Assembly: GCA_047633055.1 (NCBI GenBank)
Contig: JBLIEI010000018.1
Location: 1-64,000 of the forward strand
Origin: CALJFL01 sp047633055
GTDB taxonomy: Bacteria > Pseudomonadota > Gammaproteobacteria > Pseudomonadales > Halieaceae
Direction of reading: 5' to 3'
Length of the DNA stretch: 64,000 bases
The translations under genes and the position numbers were made by a program. Numbering within the stretch: position 1 is the first letter of the stretch; every line of letters begins with the position of its first letter. A model generated the notes under the pieces. That model had not been told where the DNA came from and did not search any database. It saw nothing but the letters and a program-made list of their open reading frames with translations. Below, piece by piece: positions 51,418 to 59,993 of the stretch.

Positions 51418-53349
51418 CTACCCAACCCGATTAGCCACCAAGTGCTCCACCACCGTCGGATCCGCCAACGTACTGGTGTCCCCCAGTGAATCGAGCGAAT
51501 TCTCAGCAATCTTGCGCAATATCCGCCGCATTATTTTCCCCGAGCGGGTTTTGGGAAGCCCTGGTGCCCACTGAATAATGTCTGGCTTGGCAATAGGTCC
51601 AATCTCACGGACACAGAGCGCAATCAACTCGGCACGCAACTCCTCTGTTGGTTCCACGCCATTCATCGGCGTCACATACGCATAAATACCCTGGCCTTTG
51701 ATATCGTGCGGAAAACCCACCACAGCAGCCTCTGCAATATCCTCATGCAACACCAGTGCGCTCTCAACCTCCGCCGTTCCCATACGGTGACCAGAAACGT
51801 TGAGTACGTCGTCAACTCGACCCGTAATCCAGTAATAGCCGTCTTCGTCGCGGGTGGCGCCGTCGCCGGTGAAGTAATAGCCGGGATAATGTTTAAAGTA
51901 AGTATCGATCATGCGCTGATGATCGCCGTAGATTGATCGTATCTGAGCGGGCCACGATGATTTAATGACCAGATATCCTGCGCCTGCTCCATCGATTTCG
52001 GTGCCGTCTTCATTGAGCAGTGCCAGTGCTACCCCAAACATGGGTGACGAGGCCGAGCCGGGTTTTAGATCGGTAGCACCGGGCAGTGGCGTGATCATCT
52101 GGGCCCCAGTTTCAGTCTGCCACCACGTGTCGACGATAGGGCAGCGTGAGTCGCCCACTACCCGGTAGTACCATTCCCAAGCTTCGGGGTTGATGGGTTC
52201 ACCGACCGAGCCCAGTAGTCGTAGGCTGGCTCGTGAGCTGCGGGTTACTGGCTCGTCGCCAATGGCGTGTAAGGCGCGTATCGCAGTGGGTGCAGTGTAA
52301 AAAGTATTCACCTGATGTTTGTCGATTACCTCCCAGCATCGGCCTGCGTCCGGGTAGGTGGGTATGCCCTCGAACATCAGTGAGGTCGCGCCGTTACACA
52401 GAGGTCCGTAAACGATATAGGTGTGCCCCGTCACCCAACCCACGTCTGCAGTGCACCAGAAGACTTCGCCGTCGCGGTAGTCAAAGGTATATTTGAAGGT
52501 CATTGCAGTCTGCAGCAGGTAGCCGCCGGTGGTGTGTAAAACGCCCTTCGGTTTACCGGTTGATCCAGAGGTATAGAGTATGAACAGTGGATCTTCGGCA
52601 TCCATGGATTCGGGTTCACATTCGTTTTCGGCGTCGGCGGTTGCCTCGTGATACCAGACATCTCGCCCGTCTTGCCATTCAACGTCGCTACCGGTTCGCT
52701 CCACCACCACGCAGGTGTGCACATTGGGGCAGGCTACCAGGGCTTTGTCGGCGTTCACCTTTAGCGCTACCGTCTTGCCGCCTCGCAGGCCCTCGTCAGC
52801 GGTAATCAACGTCTGGCAATCAGAATCGAGAATGCGGTCTTTCAGCGCCTCGGGCGAGAAACCGCCAAATACCACGGAGTGAATGGCGCCAATACGGGTG
52901 CAGGCCAACATGGCATAAGCGGCCTCTGGAATCATTGGCATATAGATGCAAACTCGATCCCCTTTTTTGACGCCACGCGCTCGCAGAACATTAGCGAGGC
53001 GACATACCTCGCCCTTTAATTCGCTATAGCTGATGTGTTTGCTGTTATCGGGGTCATCGCCCTCCCAGATAAAGGCGGTTTGATCGGCCCGCTCGGGCAG
53101 ATGACGGTCTATGCAGTTGACACTGACGTTGAGCTTGCCGTCAGTAAACCATGCCGCTTCGCCCTTGACGAAATCGTAGCTGACCACCTGGCTCCAGGGC
53201 GCGTCCCAGCTCAGGAACTCAGTGGCCGCTTCGCCCCAGAAACCCTCCGGGTCTGCGAGCGAGCGCTCATACATGGCTTCATATTTTTTAGCGGTAATAT
53301 GTGCGTCGGCGAATGAAGCTGGAACCGGGTAGACAGAAGATTTGGACAT
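51418..53349 (-). CDS. acs: acetyl-CoA synthetase
   Basis: This 643-residue AMP-forming enzyme activates acetate to acetyl-CoA. The ATP motif FILYTSGSTGKPKGVLHTTG lies near 256 and the WWQTETGA segment near 405. The C-terminal PKTRSGKIMRRILR (Lys near 601) is the site acetylated to switch the enzyme off. It is convergent to pnp and lies downstream of panC on the minus strand, 99 bp after its stop. In many gammaproteobacteria acs is under carbon-source control, which may fit the CbrAB system nearby. Confidence 0.97.
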   Translation of the reverse strand: MSKSSVYPVPASFADAHITAKKYEAMYERSLADPEGFWGEAATEFLSWDAPWSQVVSYDFVKGEAAWFTDGKLNVSVNCIDRHLPERADQTAFIWEGDDPDNSKHISYSELKGEVCRLANVLRARGVKKGDRVCIYMPMIPEAAYAMLACTRIGAIHSVVFGGFSPEALKDRILDSDCQTLITADEGLRGGKTVALKVNADKALVACPNVHTCVVVERTGSDVEWQDGRDVWYHEATADAENECEPESMDAEDPLFILYTSGSTGKPKGVLHTTGGYLLQTAMTFKYTFDYRDGEVFWCTADVGWVTGHTYIVYGPLCNGATSLMFEGIPTYPDAGRCWEVIDKHQVNTFYTAPTAIRALHAIGDEPVTRSSRASLRLLGSVGEPINPEAWEWYYRVVGDSRCPIVDTWWQTETGAQMITPLPGATDLKPGSASSPMFGVALALLNEDGTEIDGAGAGYLVIKSSWPAQIRSIYGDHQRMIDTYFKHYPGYYFTGDGATRDEDGYYWITGRVDDVLNVSGHRMGTAEVESALVLHEDIAEAAVVGFPHDIKGQGIYAYVTPMNGVEPTEELRAELIALCVREIGPIAKPDIIQWAPGLPKTRSGKIMRRILRKIAENSLDSLGDTSTLADPTVVEHLVANRVG

Positions 53350-53448
53350 GATTGCTACTCGTCAGGGAAAGTATAAATTGAGTTAATACCAAACGAACTA
53401 GCGCTCGCAAGGCAGGCTTGAAAGAATATTGGTACTGCGCCAGGCCGT

Positions 53449-54333
53449 TTATTGCGTGGCTAGCATGCCCCAATCTGACACTGGGTTGAGCGCCAGGCGA
53501 ACATTGTCGATCAGCCGGGTGCTGCCGAGCTTGGCAGCGACGAGGATTGCGACTTCCTCCGTATCTGCGTTAATCGCACGCAGGGTTTGGGCGTCGCGGA
53601 TGGCAAAGTAGTCAGGCTCAAATCCCGCCTGCAGCAGGCGCATGCGGGCGTGGGACTCTAGTTGTAGGAAGTTATCGAAGCCACAGGCTATCGCTTCGCG
53701 ACAGTCCATCAGGGTTTGGTGCAGGATAGGAGCGCGGTCGCGCTGCTCGGTGCTGAGATATCCATTGCGCGAGCTCAGGGCCAGGCCATCCTCTGCGCGG
53801 GCAGTCGCCACGCCAACGATGTCGATGGGTATGTAGAGGTCTTTAACCATTTTGCGGATAATAGAGAGCTGCTGAAAGTCTTTCTCGCCAAAGAGCGCCA
53901 CGTCGGGCTGAACAATGTTAAACAGCTTGCTGACGATGGTTGAGACGCCATCGAAATGGCCAGGTCGGTTAGTGCCGCACAGGGTTTCGGATAAATCGGG
54001 TACCTGAACCTGGGTTTGCGTTTCCATACCTTCCGGGAAGATCTCATCGACACCCGGGGCATAGAGGAGATGAGTGCCTTCTGAAAACAGCTTTTCCTTG
54101 TCAACGGCCAGTGTCCGCGGATAAGCTTCCAAGTCTTCATTGGGGCCAAATTGCAGGGGATTAACGAAAATGCTGACGACGACCAGATCAGCGAGGGTAT
54201 GAGCCTTGCGTACCAGTTCAAGATGGCCGTCATGTAAATTGCCCATCGTCGGCACGAAGGCAATGCTCTGACCTTCGTCGCGAGCTTTGTTCAGGGCCGA
54301 TCTTATAGCCGAATTTTTCGTATAAGTTCGCAT
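53449..54333 (-). CDS. panC: pantothenate synthetase
   Basis: This 294-residue enzyme joins pantoate and beta-alanine with ATP. The nucleotide motifs are FVPTMGNLHDGHLELVRKA near 26 and EKDFQQLSIIRKMVKDL near 149. SSRNGYLS near 186 is the usual KMSKS-like element. It is the last pan gene of the minus-strand cluster, separated from panB by 287 bp, in which no feature was recognised apart from room for a promoter. Confidence 0.95.
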   Translation of the reverse strand: MRTYTKNSAIRSALNKARDEGQSIAFVPTMGNLHDGHLELVRKAHTLADLVVVSIFVNPLQFGPNEDLEAYPRTLAVDKEKLFSEGTHLLYAPGVDEIFPEGMETQTQVQVPDLSETLCGTNRPGHFDGVSTIVSKLFNIVQPDVALFGEKDFQQLSIIRKMVKDLYIPIDIVGVATARAEDGLALSSRNGYLSTEQRDRAPILHQTLMDCREAIACGFDNFLQLESHARMRLLQAGFEPDYFAIRDAQTLRAINADTEEVAILVAAKLGSTRLIDNVRLALNPVSDWGMLATQ

Positions 54334-54620
54334 ATCTTCCTTATCTCCGATTAACGGAAATGGTTGACGCTAAACCCCGGCGTAGCCACAACGTGCTCAG
54401 CAGCGGCCACTCGTGCGGGCAGGAAATTATGCCCGATGCGATATGCCCCAGCAACGGCTTTTTATTGAATATTTACGCTTATTTGTTACTGAATGAAGCA
54501 GTTTGGCCATATTTAACTGTCGTGGTGAGTATCTTAGATACGTGGAAGCCAATTGCCAGCTGCCTCCAACAATTTTTCCCTGATGATCCCCCGCAGTAAA
54601 TCCATCGCTTGAGGCAGACA

Positions 54621-55415
54621 TCAAGCCTTGTAGGAGTGCTCGTCGCGGGGGTAGGTGCCGCCCTTAACAGCCTCTACGAAACCTTTCAGCGCGTCCTGGA
54701 CCGTATTGCCCCCCGTCATGAAGTTTTGAACAAAGCGGGCAGAGTGCTCCGAAAGTCCCAGCAAGTCGTGCATTACCAATACTTGGGCGTCGGTGCCTGG
54801 CCCTGCGCCTATGCCAATGACGGGAATGTCGAGTTTTTCGCTGATGTCGCTGGCAAGATGAGAGGGAATACACTCAAGCACCAGTAGACTGGCCCCGGCA
54901 TCCTGAATTTCTACCGCGTCGGCCAGAATAGACTTCGCTTCTTTGGGGGTACGGCCCTGGACCTTGAAGCCGCCAAAGGTGTTCACCGATTGTGGCGTCA
55001 AACCCAGGTGAGCGCAGACTGGGACGCCCCGTTCAACCAACATACTGATGCTCTCGCTGAGCCAGGTGCCGCCCTCCATTTTTACCATTTGCGCACCGGC
55101 TTGCATCAGCGCGGTGGCGTTCACCATAGTTTGCTCAGCCGAGGTGTAACTCATGAACGGTAGGTCGGCCATAACCAGAGAGTGAGGTTGGGCGCGAGTG
55201 ACGCAGGCCGTGTGATAGACCATTTCCTCTACGGTAACCGGGATGGTGCTGTCGTAGCCCTGTAAAACCATGCCCAGCGAATCGCCAACCAGAATAGTCT
55301 CCGCGCCGGCTTCACTCACCAGACGGGCGAAGGTGGCGTCATATGCGGTAATGCAAACAAACTTTTCCCCGGCGGCCTTCATTCTGTCGAGGGTGCTGAC
55401 TGTGACTTTACCCAT
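54621..55415 (-). CDS. panB: 3-methyl-2-oxobutanoate hydroxymethyltransferase
   Basis: This 264-residue TIM-barrel enzyme makes ketopantoate from 3-methyl-2-oxobutanoate and methylene-tetrahydrofolate. The metal ligands are in LVGDSLGMVLQG near 41 and in the VMADLPFMSY segment near 80. VCAHLGLTPQSVNTFGG near 130 and ECIPSHLA near 178 are conserved. It is encoded 5 bp after the deoxynucleoside kinase gene, consistent with one operon from pcnB to panB. Confidence 0.95.
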   Translation of the reverse strand: MGKVTVSTLDRMKAAGEKFVCITAYDATFARLVSEAGAETILVGDSLGMVLQGYDSTIPVTVEEMVYHTACVTRAQPHSLVMADLPFMSYTSAEQTMVNATALMQAGAQMVKMEGGTWLSESISMLVERGVPVCAHLGLTPQSVNTFGGFKVQGRTPKEAKSILADAVEIQDAGASLLVLECIPSHLASDISEKLDIPVIGIGAGPGTDAQVLVMHDLLGLSEHSARFVQNFMTGGNTVQDALKGFVEAVKGGTYPRDEHSYKA

Positions 55416-55420
55416 CGTGG

Positions 55421-56119
55421 CTATCCAAAGAAAGTGGGATTGAAGTAGTGGCGTCCGCTGCGTATGTCTAACAGATAATCTACCAAGTGCTGGTAATCTG
55501 ATTGGCTGTTCACCAGATCTATCTCACTGGCGTTTACAATCAGCAGCGGAGCGCCATCGTAATACAGAAAAAACTCACTGTACACTTCGTTCAAGCGCTC
55601 CAGGTAGCCACGGTCCAGGGCCTGTTCGTAGGCGTGGCCACGGCTCTGAATACGCGATAATAGAACGTCTGTAGATGCCTGCAGATAGATCACGAGGTCA
55701 GGTTTGGGCGCGTCTATGGTGAGTTGATGATAGACCTTTTCGTAGAGTTGAAACTCGTCGCTGTCGAGGTTGACACGGGCAAATAGCGGATCCTTCTCAA
55801 TCAGGAAGTCGGAGACTCGCACCGGTTCGAAGATGTCGGCCTGACGCAAATCCTGAATTTTTTGGGCCCGTTGAAACAGGAAAAAAAGTTGGGTCGCCAA
55901 TGCCGCCTGCTTGCGATTGCGATAAAACCTCTCCAGAAAAGGATTTTCTTCGGCTTCCTCGAGCAGCGTCTGGTAGTTGAAACTGTTGGCCAGTCGCTTG
56001 GCCAGTGTGGTCTTGCCGACTCCGATGGGGCCCTCGACAGCGATGAAAGCGGGCGGAATACGACCCTTCAAATCCACGTTGATTGCCCCGTTATGTTCAA
56101 TCAATCCAAGGCTCTCCAT
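55421..56119 (-). CDS. deoxynucleoside kinase
   Basis: This 232-residue kinase of the deoxyadenosine/deoxycytidine/deoxyguanosine type has the P-loop AVEGPIGVGKTTLA near residue 27 and the ERS-like lid segment RVSDFLIEKDPLFA near 102. It phosphorylates salvaged deoxynucleosides. Its place between folK and panB is seen in other gammaproteobacteria. Base preference cannot be read from the sequence. Confidence 0.88.
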   Translation of the reverse strand: MESLGLIEHNGAINVDLKGRIPPAFIAVEGPIGVGKTTLAKRLANSFNYQTLLEEAEENPFLERFYRNRKQAALATQLFFLFQRAQKIQDLRQADIFEPVRVSDFLIEKDPLFARVNLDSDEFQLYEKVYHQLTIDAPKPDLVIYLQASTDVLLSRIQSRGHAYEQALDRGYLERLNEVYSEFFLYYDGAPLLIVNASEIDLVNSQSDYQHLVDYLLDIRSGRHYFNPTFFG

Positions 56120-56129
56120 TCCAGTACAT

Positions 56130-56627
56130 TCAAAGATTCAGCTGCTGTGAGGTTGGCTGAAGATCTTCCCCCGGGCAGTCAGCTGCTAATGTACCAAGTT
56201 CTTTCCCATCGGGCAGCACCCATTTCGAGTCCGCTAGATCGAGCAAGGGTTGTAGCACGAATTTTCTCAAGGCCAGACCGGGGTGAGGGATTTGCAGATC
56301 TGGCAGGTCTACAACTTGGCTACCGTATAACAGTATGTCCAGATCCAGCGTCCTGGGGCCCCAGCGTTCCAGTCGCTCTCTACCCTGGGTTAGCTCAATG
56401 TGCTGCAGGGCCCGCAGCAGTGCTAGCGGCTCCAGTGTGGTGTCCATTGCGATAACTGCGTTGAGGTACTCTGGCTGATTCTGCGGGCCCATAGGCGGGC
56501 CTTGATAGACTCGGGACACGCTGTGATTGTGGGTCCCGGAGAGTTTGCGAAGAGCGGTTACCGCGGTGGCCAACTGCGTGTTTGGCTCCTGCAGATTGGA
56601 TCCCATACCGAGGTAGACGCGGATCAT
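56130..56627 (-). CDS. folK: 6-hydroxymethyl-dihydropterin pyrophosphokinase
   Basis: This 165-residue enzyme transfers pyrophosphate from ATP to hydroxymethyl-dihydropterin, supplying the substrate of FolP. GMGSNLQEP at the start, PPMGPQNQPEYLNAV near 45 and ERWGPRTLDLDILLYG near 86 carry the ATP- and pterin-binding residues. The start overlaps the pcnB stop by 4 bp, as in E. coli pcnB-folK. Confidence 0.96.
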   Translation of the reverse strand: MIRVYLGMGSNLQEPNTQLATAVTALRKLSGTHNHSVSRVYQGPPMGPQNQPEYLNAVIAMDTTLEPLALLRALQHIELTQGRERLERWGPRTLDLDILLYGSQVVDLPDLQIPHPGLALRKFVLQPLLDLADSKWVLPDGKELGTLAADCPGEDLQPTSQQLNL

Positions 56628-57910
56628 GTGGGTTGTGGCGGTTTCCGGCTTCGGTTATGGCGCCTGGGGCGGCCATTGCCGCCGGAGCCGGCCTGCTCTA
56701 ATCGCTGTTCCAGTGGCAGCGTTTGGAACTCGGTCCACCATTCGCCCAGTCCACCGGTGTCCTCTCCCGCTTGCTCGCGCAGCAGTAAAAAATCATAGGC
56801 CGCGCGGAAACGGCGCTGATCAACCAACTCGGCCGTCCGGCGTCCCGTTTGCTTCTCCAGCCGTAGTTGAAATTCCCAGATTTCGCGCATGGGCATGCTG
56901 AATCGTTTGGGGATGGAAATCGACTGCGCTGCCTCAGCGACGGTTTGTTGACCGGCGCTATGGAGGGCTCCGTGTGCCGAGTCGCCGCGCTCGCGCAACT
57001 GCTTAGCCAGACGCTCGGTTACCGGCCACAACAGGGCAGCAATGATAAATGCTGGAGTAACCGGCTTTTGAGCCTGTAGCCGCGCGTCGGTATTCCCCAT
57101 CGCCGCTTGTACCAGTGCCATAGATCGAGGATCAGCGCGCAGCCGTTCATTGCTGGATGGAAACAGGTAGCGGAGTAAATCGTACTCAAGCAGCAGTTCA
57201 AGGGTGCGTTCGGCGTAGCCGGCGAGAAAAAGTTTGAGAAATTCGTCAAACAAACGCGCCGCAGGAATCTCAGCCAGCAGTCGAGCACATTCAGGTATCG
57301 CCGCAGCAGTGGACGCCTCGATTTCAAAACCGAGCTTGGCGGCAAATCGTACGACCCGCAGCATGCGCACCGGGTCCTCTCGGTAGCGCTGCGCTGGATC
57401 ACCAATAATGACGATAGTCTTGCGATTGAGGTCCTCAATGCCGCCTACGTGGTCATACACTTCAAACGAAGCGGAGTCGTAGTAAAGAGCGTTGACGGTG
57501 AGGTCCCGGCGAACGGCGTCTTCTTCCAGGGTTCCGAAGACGTTGTCGCGCAGTAGCAGCCCTTTGTCGGATTGGCGGGAATGGCCGGTGGACGGCTGCT
57601 CTTCGTCACTGTCGTGGTGGCCGCGGAAGGTCGTGACCTCAATAATTTCTCGGCCAAACCGTACGTGCACGATTCTGAATCTACGACCGATCAGGCGCGA
57701 GTTGCGAAATAGCTCGTGCACCTCTTCGGGGGTCGCATCGGTGGCGACATCAAAATCCTTAGGGTGCCCGCCCAGCAGTAGATCGCGAACAGCTCCGCCG
57801 ACCAGATAGGCCTGAAAGCCGCCGTTGCGTAACCGGGACATGACCTTTAAGGCACTGTCGTTTATATTTTTTCGGGATACGCAGTGCTGATCTCTTGGGA
57901 TTACCTTCAA
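56624..57910 (-). CDS. pcnB: poly(A) polymerase I
   Basis: This 428-residue nucleotidyltransferase adds A tails to RNAs and marks them for decay by PNPase and RNase E. The catalytic segment LVGGAVRDLLLGGHPKDFDVATDA is near residues 36-59, followed by RRFRIVHVRFGREIIEVTTF near 76 and RDLTVNALYYD near 135. The tail is basic (RPRRHNRSRKPPQP). It starts at the ATG at 57910 just after the sRNA region. cbrB-sRNA-pcnB-folK matches the Pseudomonas order. Confidence 0.95.
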   Translation of the reverse strand: MKVIPRDQHCVSRKNINDSALKVMSRLRNGGFQAYLVGGAVRDLLLGGHPKDFDVATDATPEEVHELFRNSRLIGRRFRIVHVRFGREIIEVTTFRGHHDSDEEQPSTGHSRQSDKGLLLRDNVFGTLEEDAVRRDLTVNALYYDSASFEVYDHVGGIEDLNRKTIVIIGDPAQRYREDPVRMLRVVRFAAKLGFEIEASTAAAIPECARLLAEIPAARLFDEFLKLFLAGYAERTLELLLEYDLLRYLFPSSNERLRADPRSMALVQAAMGNTDARLQAQKPVTPAFIIAALLWPVTERLAKQLRERGDSAHGALHSAGQQTVAEAAQSISIPKRFSMPMREIWEFQLRLEKQTGRRTAELVDQRRFRAAYDFLLLREQAGEDTGGLGEWWTEFQTLPLEQRLEQAGSGGNGRPRRHNRSRKPPQPT

Positions 57911-58009
57911 GCAATCGTGCCTATTTCGATGTGTCGGAAGTTGCGGAGTTTAGCATAAACATTGGATCTGACGGTGTAGGCCAGACAGAAATTCGGAAGG
58001 TTAAATAAG

Positions 58010-58317
58010 TTGATGGGGAAAACGCCGTTTCCCCCATCCAGGTCTCTCTCGAGCTTTATTGTGATTTCTCAACACTGTTATTGTTATTGGGACAAAAGAA
58101 AGTTCTGTCTTTTTCAAGTGTCCTGATTTTTTCAATCAAACGGCTATATAAACAAGCTGTCTATATGTCAGTAAGATGGCGAGAAAAGTAACACCGGCTC
58201 GCCTGGCTGCGTCCAACGCAGTCAAGAAATTGAAGGGGAAGTAAACTTCCCCATCCAGGTCCATAGTAAGTATCTTATTGTTATTGCAGCGGATTTTTAT
58301 TGTTATTGTTGTAGCTG
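58010..58317 (-). ncRNA. CrcZ-like small RNA candidate between cbrB and pcnB
   Basis: On the minus strand from about 58317 (12 nt after a sigma-54 promoter) to a hairpin at 58012-58038 there is no convincing protein gene. The sequence CAATAACAATAA occurs three times (58308-58297, 58286-58275, 58089-58078). These are the A-rich CA motifs that Hfq with Crc binds in CrcZ/CrcY of Pseudomonas. There crcZ lies at the same place, between cbrB and pcnB, and is driven by CbrB and sigma-54. The 3' end is uncertain: the final hairpin is followed by AACTTATTTAACC, not by a clean U run. I infer an Hfq/Crc-titrating sRNA of about 300 nt. The sequence shows the parts, not expression. Confidence 0.68.
58012..58261 (-). 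repeat. two copies of a hairpin-plus-GACCTGGATGGGG module
   Basis: The 13-mer GACCTGGATGGGG occurs twice on the minus strand (58261-58249 and 58044-58032), 217 bp apart. Each copy runs straight into a hairpin. One is GGGGAAG-loop-CTTCCCC (58235-58252). The other has about 10 pairs with one bulged base (58012-58038). A CA-motif cluster lies upstream of each copy. This suggests that the sRNA arose by duplication of one CA-motif/hairpin unit. Confidence 0.7.
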
Positions 58318-58327
58318 GATCATACAT

Positions 58328-58343
58328 TGCAGTGTACGTGCCA
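58328..58343 (-). promoter_or_regulatory. sigma-54 promoter of the CrcZ-like RNA
   Basis: On the minus strand the sequence reads TGGCACG-TACA-CTGCA. It matches the sigma-54 consensus TGGCACG-N4-TTGCA at all but one position, with the essential GG and GC correctly spaced. Initiation is expected near 58317. The adjacent cbrB gene encodes the sigma-54 activator expected to use it. Confidence 0.82.
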
Positions 58344-58417
58344 ACTATCTATAAAGCTTTTAAGAACAATGGCTTACAATAAAGTGTGAATATTCACCCT
58401 GGTTTTGAAGGGCTATT

Positions 58418-58465
58418 TGTTACCTTTCTACTCTGGAATAATAGGGGTATCCGGGAATAGGTAAC
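58418..58465. promoter_or_regulatory. candidate CbrB upstream activating sites
   Basis: TGTTACC (58418-58424) and GGTAAC (58460-58465) form inverted half-sites about 75 and 117 bp upstream of the sigma-54 promoter, the usual distance for enhancer sites. As I recall, CbrB sites in Pseudomonas contain TGTTAC/GTAACA-type half-sites. The match is partial. Confidence 0.42.
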
Positions 58466-58467
58466 GC

Positions 58468-59907
58468 TCAGGACGCGATTTTTTTGCCGCGACCGGCGCT
58501 GGTTCCGGTCTTTTTGCGCGGTATTTCAAACCTCTGGCGGCGTTCCCATAGGCACTTTCTGCTGATCCCCAGTTTCTGCGCCAACTCGGTTTCACTCATG
58601 GAGTCCTGGTGTTCCAATACAAATCGCTGAAAGTAGTCTTCCAGTGACAAGTCTTCTGCGGGATCGGTGTTGACTTGCTGTCCACGGGACGGTGGCTGCG
58701 CTCCAATTCCCGCTGGTCCACGGATCCGGTTGATGTTGACTAACTCAAGGTCAATGCCCAGCGCTTCGTTGTCGATCTCGTTGCCGTCGGTCAGTACGAC
58801 GGCGCGCTCTATGGCGTGCTGGAGTTCGCGCACATTACCGGGCCACTGGTAGGTGGTGATGGCCTGGATGGACCGCGGCGATAGAATTAAACTGTCTCGT
58901 GACAGGCGTGCGGCCTGTTCTTGCAACATCCGCTCAGCCAGATGCAGGATATCTTTGCCCCGCTCTCGCAGTGGCGGTAGTGACAACCGCAGGACGTTAA
59001 TGCGGTAGTAGAGGTCTTGGCGAAATTGACCTTCCGCGGCCAGTGTCGGTAGATTGCGGTGGGTGGCGCATATCAATCGTACATCGACTTTGCGCGAGTG
59101 CACTGAGCCAATTCTCCGTATCTCGCCTTCTTGAATGAAGCGCAGTAGTCTAGCCTGTGCTTCCATTGGCAGTTCGCCAATTTCGTCGAGAAAAAGTGTT
59201 CCCCCATCCGCCGCCTCAATCAGGCCCATGCGACTGGCGTTGGCGCCTGTAAAGGCTCCTTTCTCGTAGCCAAACAGCTCTGACTCAATCAGGGTTTCAG
59301 GAATTGCAGCGCAGTTGACCGAGATCAAGGTCTTTGCAGCGCGCTGACTCAGGTCGTGCACACTGCGTGCAACCAGCTCCTTCCCGGTGCCGGTTTCACC
59401 CAGTACCAATACAGTGGAGTCTGTTGGAGCGAAACGTTCGATATGGTCAAACAATGTGATCATGGGTGGGCAGTTGCCAATGATGCCGGTGAGCTTAACT
59501 TTGCTATTTTTACCTCGGCTTTTGCTGCTGTCGGGCTCCACATTCCTCGATATTGGGTGATCTGCAATGATTCGCTGGACAGCGTTTATCAAATCTCCGT
59601 GATCAAAAGGTTTGGCTATATAGTCGACGGCGCCCATGCGCATCGAGTCGACGGCGGAGCGCAAGCTGGCGTAACTGGTCATGATGAGGACCGGCACGTC
59701 GCCTGCCCGTTTAATCAGGTCTGTGCCCGGTGCGCCTGGTAGACGCAGGTCGCTGATAATCAGATCGTAGTCGGTCAGGGAGTATTTGTTCTCGGCTTCC
59801 TGCACCGAAGCTGCTTCTGCGACTTCGTAGTTATTTCTTTCCAGTAGACGGCGCAGGGCGGTGCGGATTACTGATTCATCTTCGACGACAAGAATCTGCT
59901 GCATCAT
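58468..59907 (-). CDS. cbrB: sigma-54-dependent response regulator CbrB
   Basis: This 479-residue NtrC-family activator has three domains. The receiver domain (about 1-120) has Asp near residue 54 in LIISDLRLPG and Lys in IAKPFD. The AAA+ domain (about 150-385) has Walker A GETGTGKE, the sigma-54 contact loop GAFTGA and a Walker B in GGTLFLDEIGELP. The C-terminal Fis-like helix-turn-helix is LAQKLGISRKCLWERRQRF. It should be phosphorylated by CbrA and drive sigma-54 promoters for carbon/nitrogen balance, above all the sRNA just downstream. The start is one of two tandem ATG codons, with only a weak AGG upstream. Confidence 0.94.
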   Translation of the reverse strand: MMQQILVVEDESVIRTALRRLLERNNYEVAEAASVQEAENKYSLTDYDLIISDLRLPGAPGTDLIKRAGDVPVLIMTSYASLRSAVDSMRMGAVDYIAKPFDHGDLINAVQRIIADHPISRNVEPDSSKSRGKNSKVKLTGIIGNCPPMITLFDHIERFAPTDSTVLVLGETGTGKELVARSVHDLSQRAAKTLISVNCAAIPETLIESELFGYEKGAFTGANASRMGLIEAADGGTLFLDEIGELPMEAQARLLRFIQEGEIRRIGSVHSRKVDVRLICATHRNLPTLAAEGQFRQDLYYRINVLRLSLPPLRERGKDILHLAERMLQEQAARLSRDSLILSPRSIQAITTYQWPGNVRELQHAIERAVVLTDGNEIDNEALGIDLELVNINRIRGPAGIGAQPPSRGQQVNTDPAEDLSLEDYFQRFVLEHQDSMSETELAQKLGISRKCLWERRQRFEIPRKKTGTSAGRGKKIAS

Positions 59908-59993
59908 GTGTTACCTATCGAGACTTAGAGACCCAACATACTCCTCCTGCTATTACTTTTCCAGTAAATACAGGAACTTGGAGTGTCACCGGG

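Noticed and set aside
58136..58327. 63-codon minus-strand ORF overlapping the sRNA region
   Set aside because: Its ATG lies upstream of the predicted sRNA start (58317). It has no ribosome-binding site, and its early codons merely translate the CA motifs. It fits no family.
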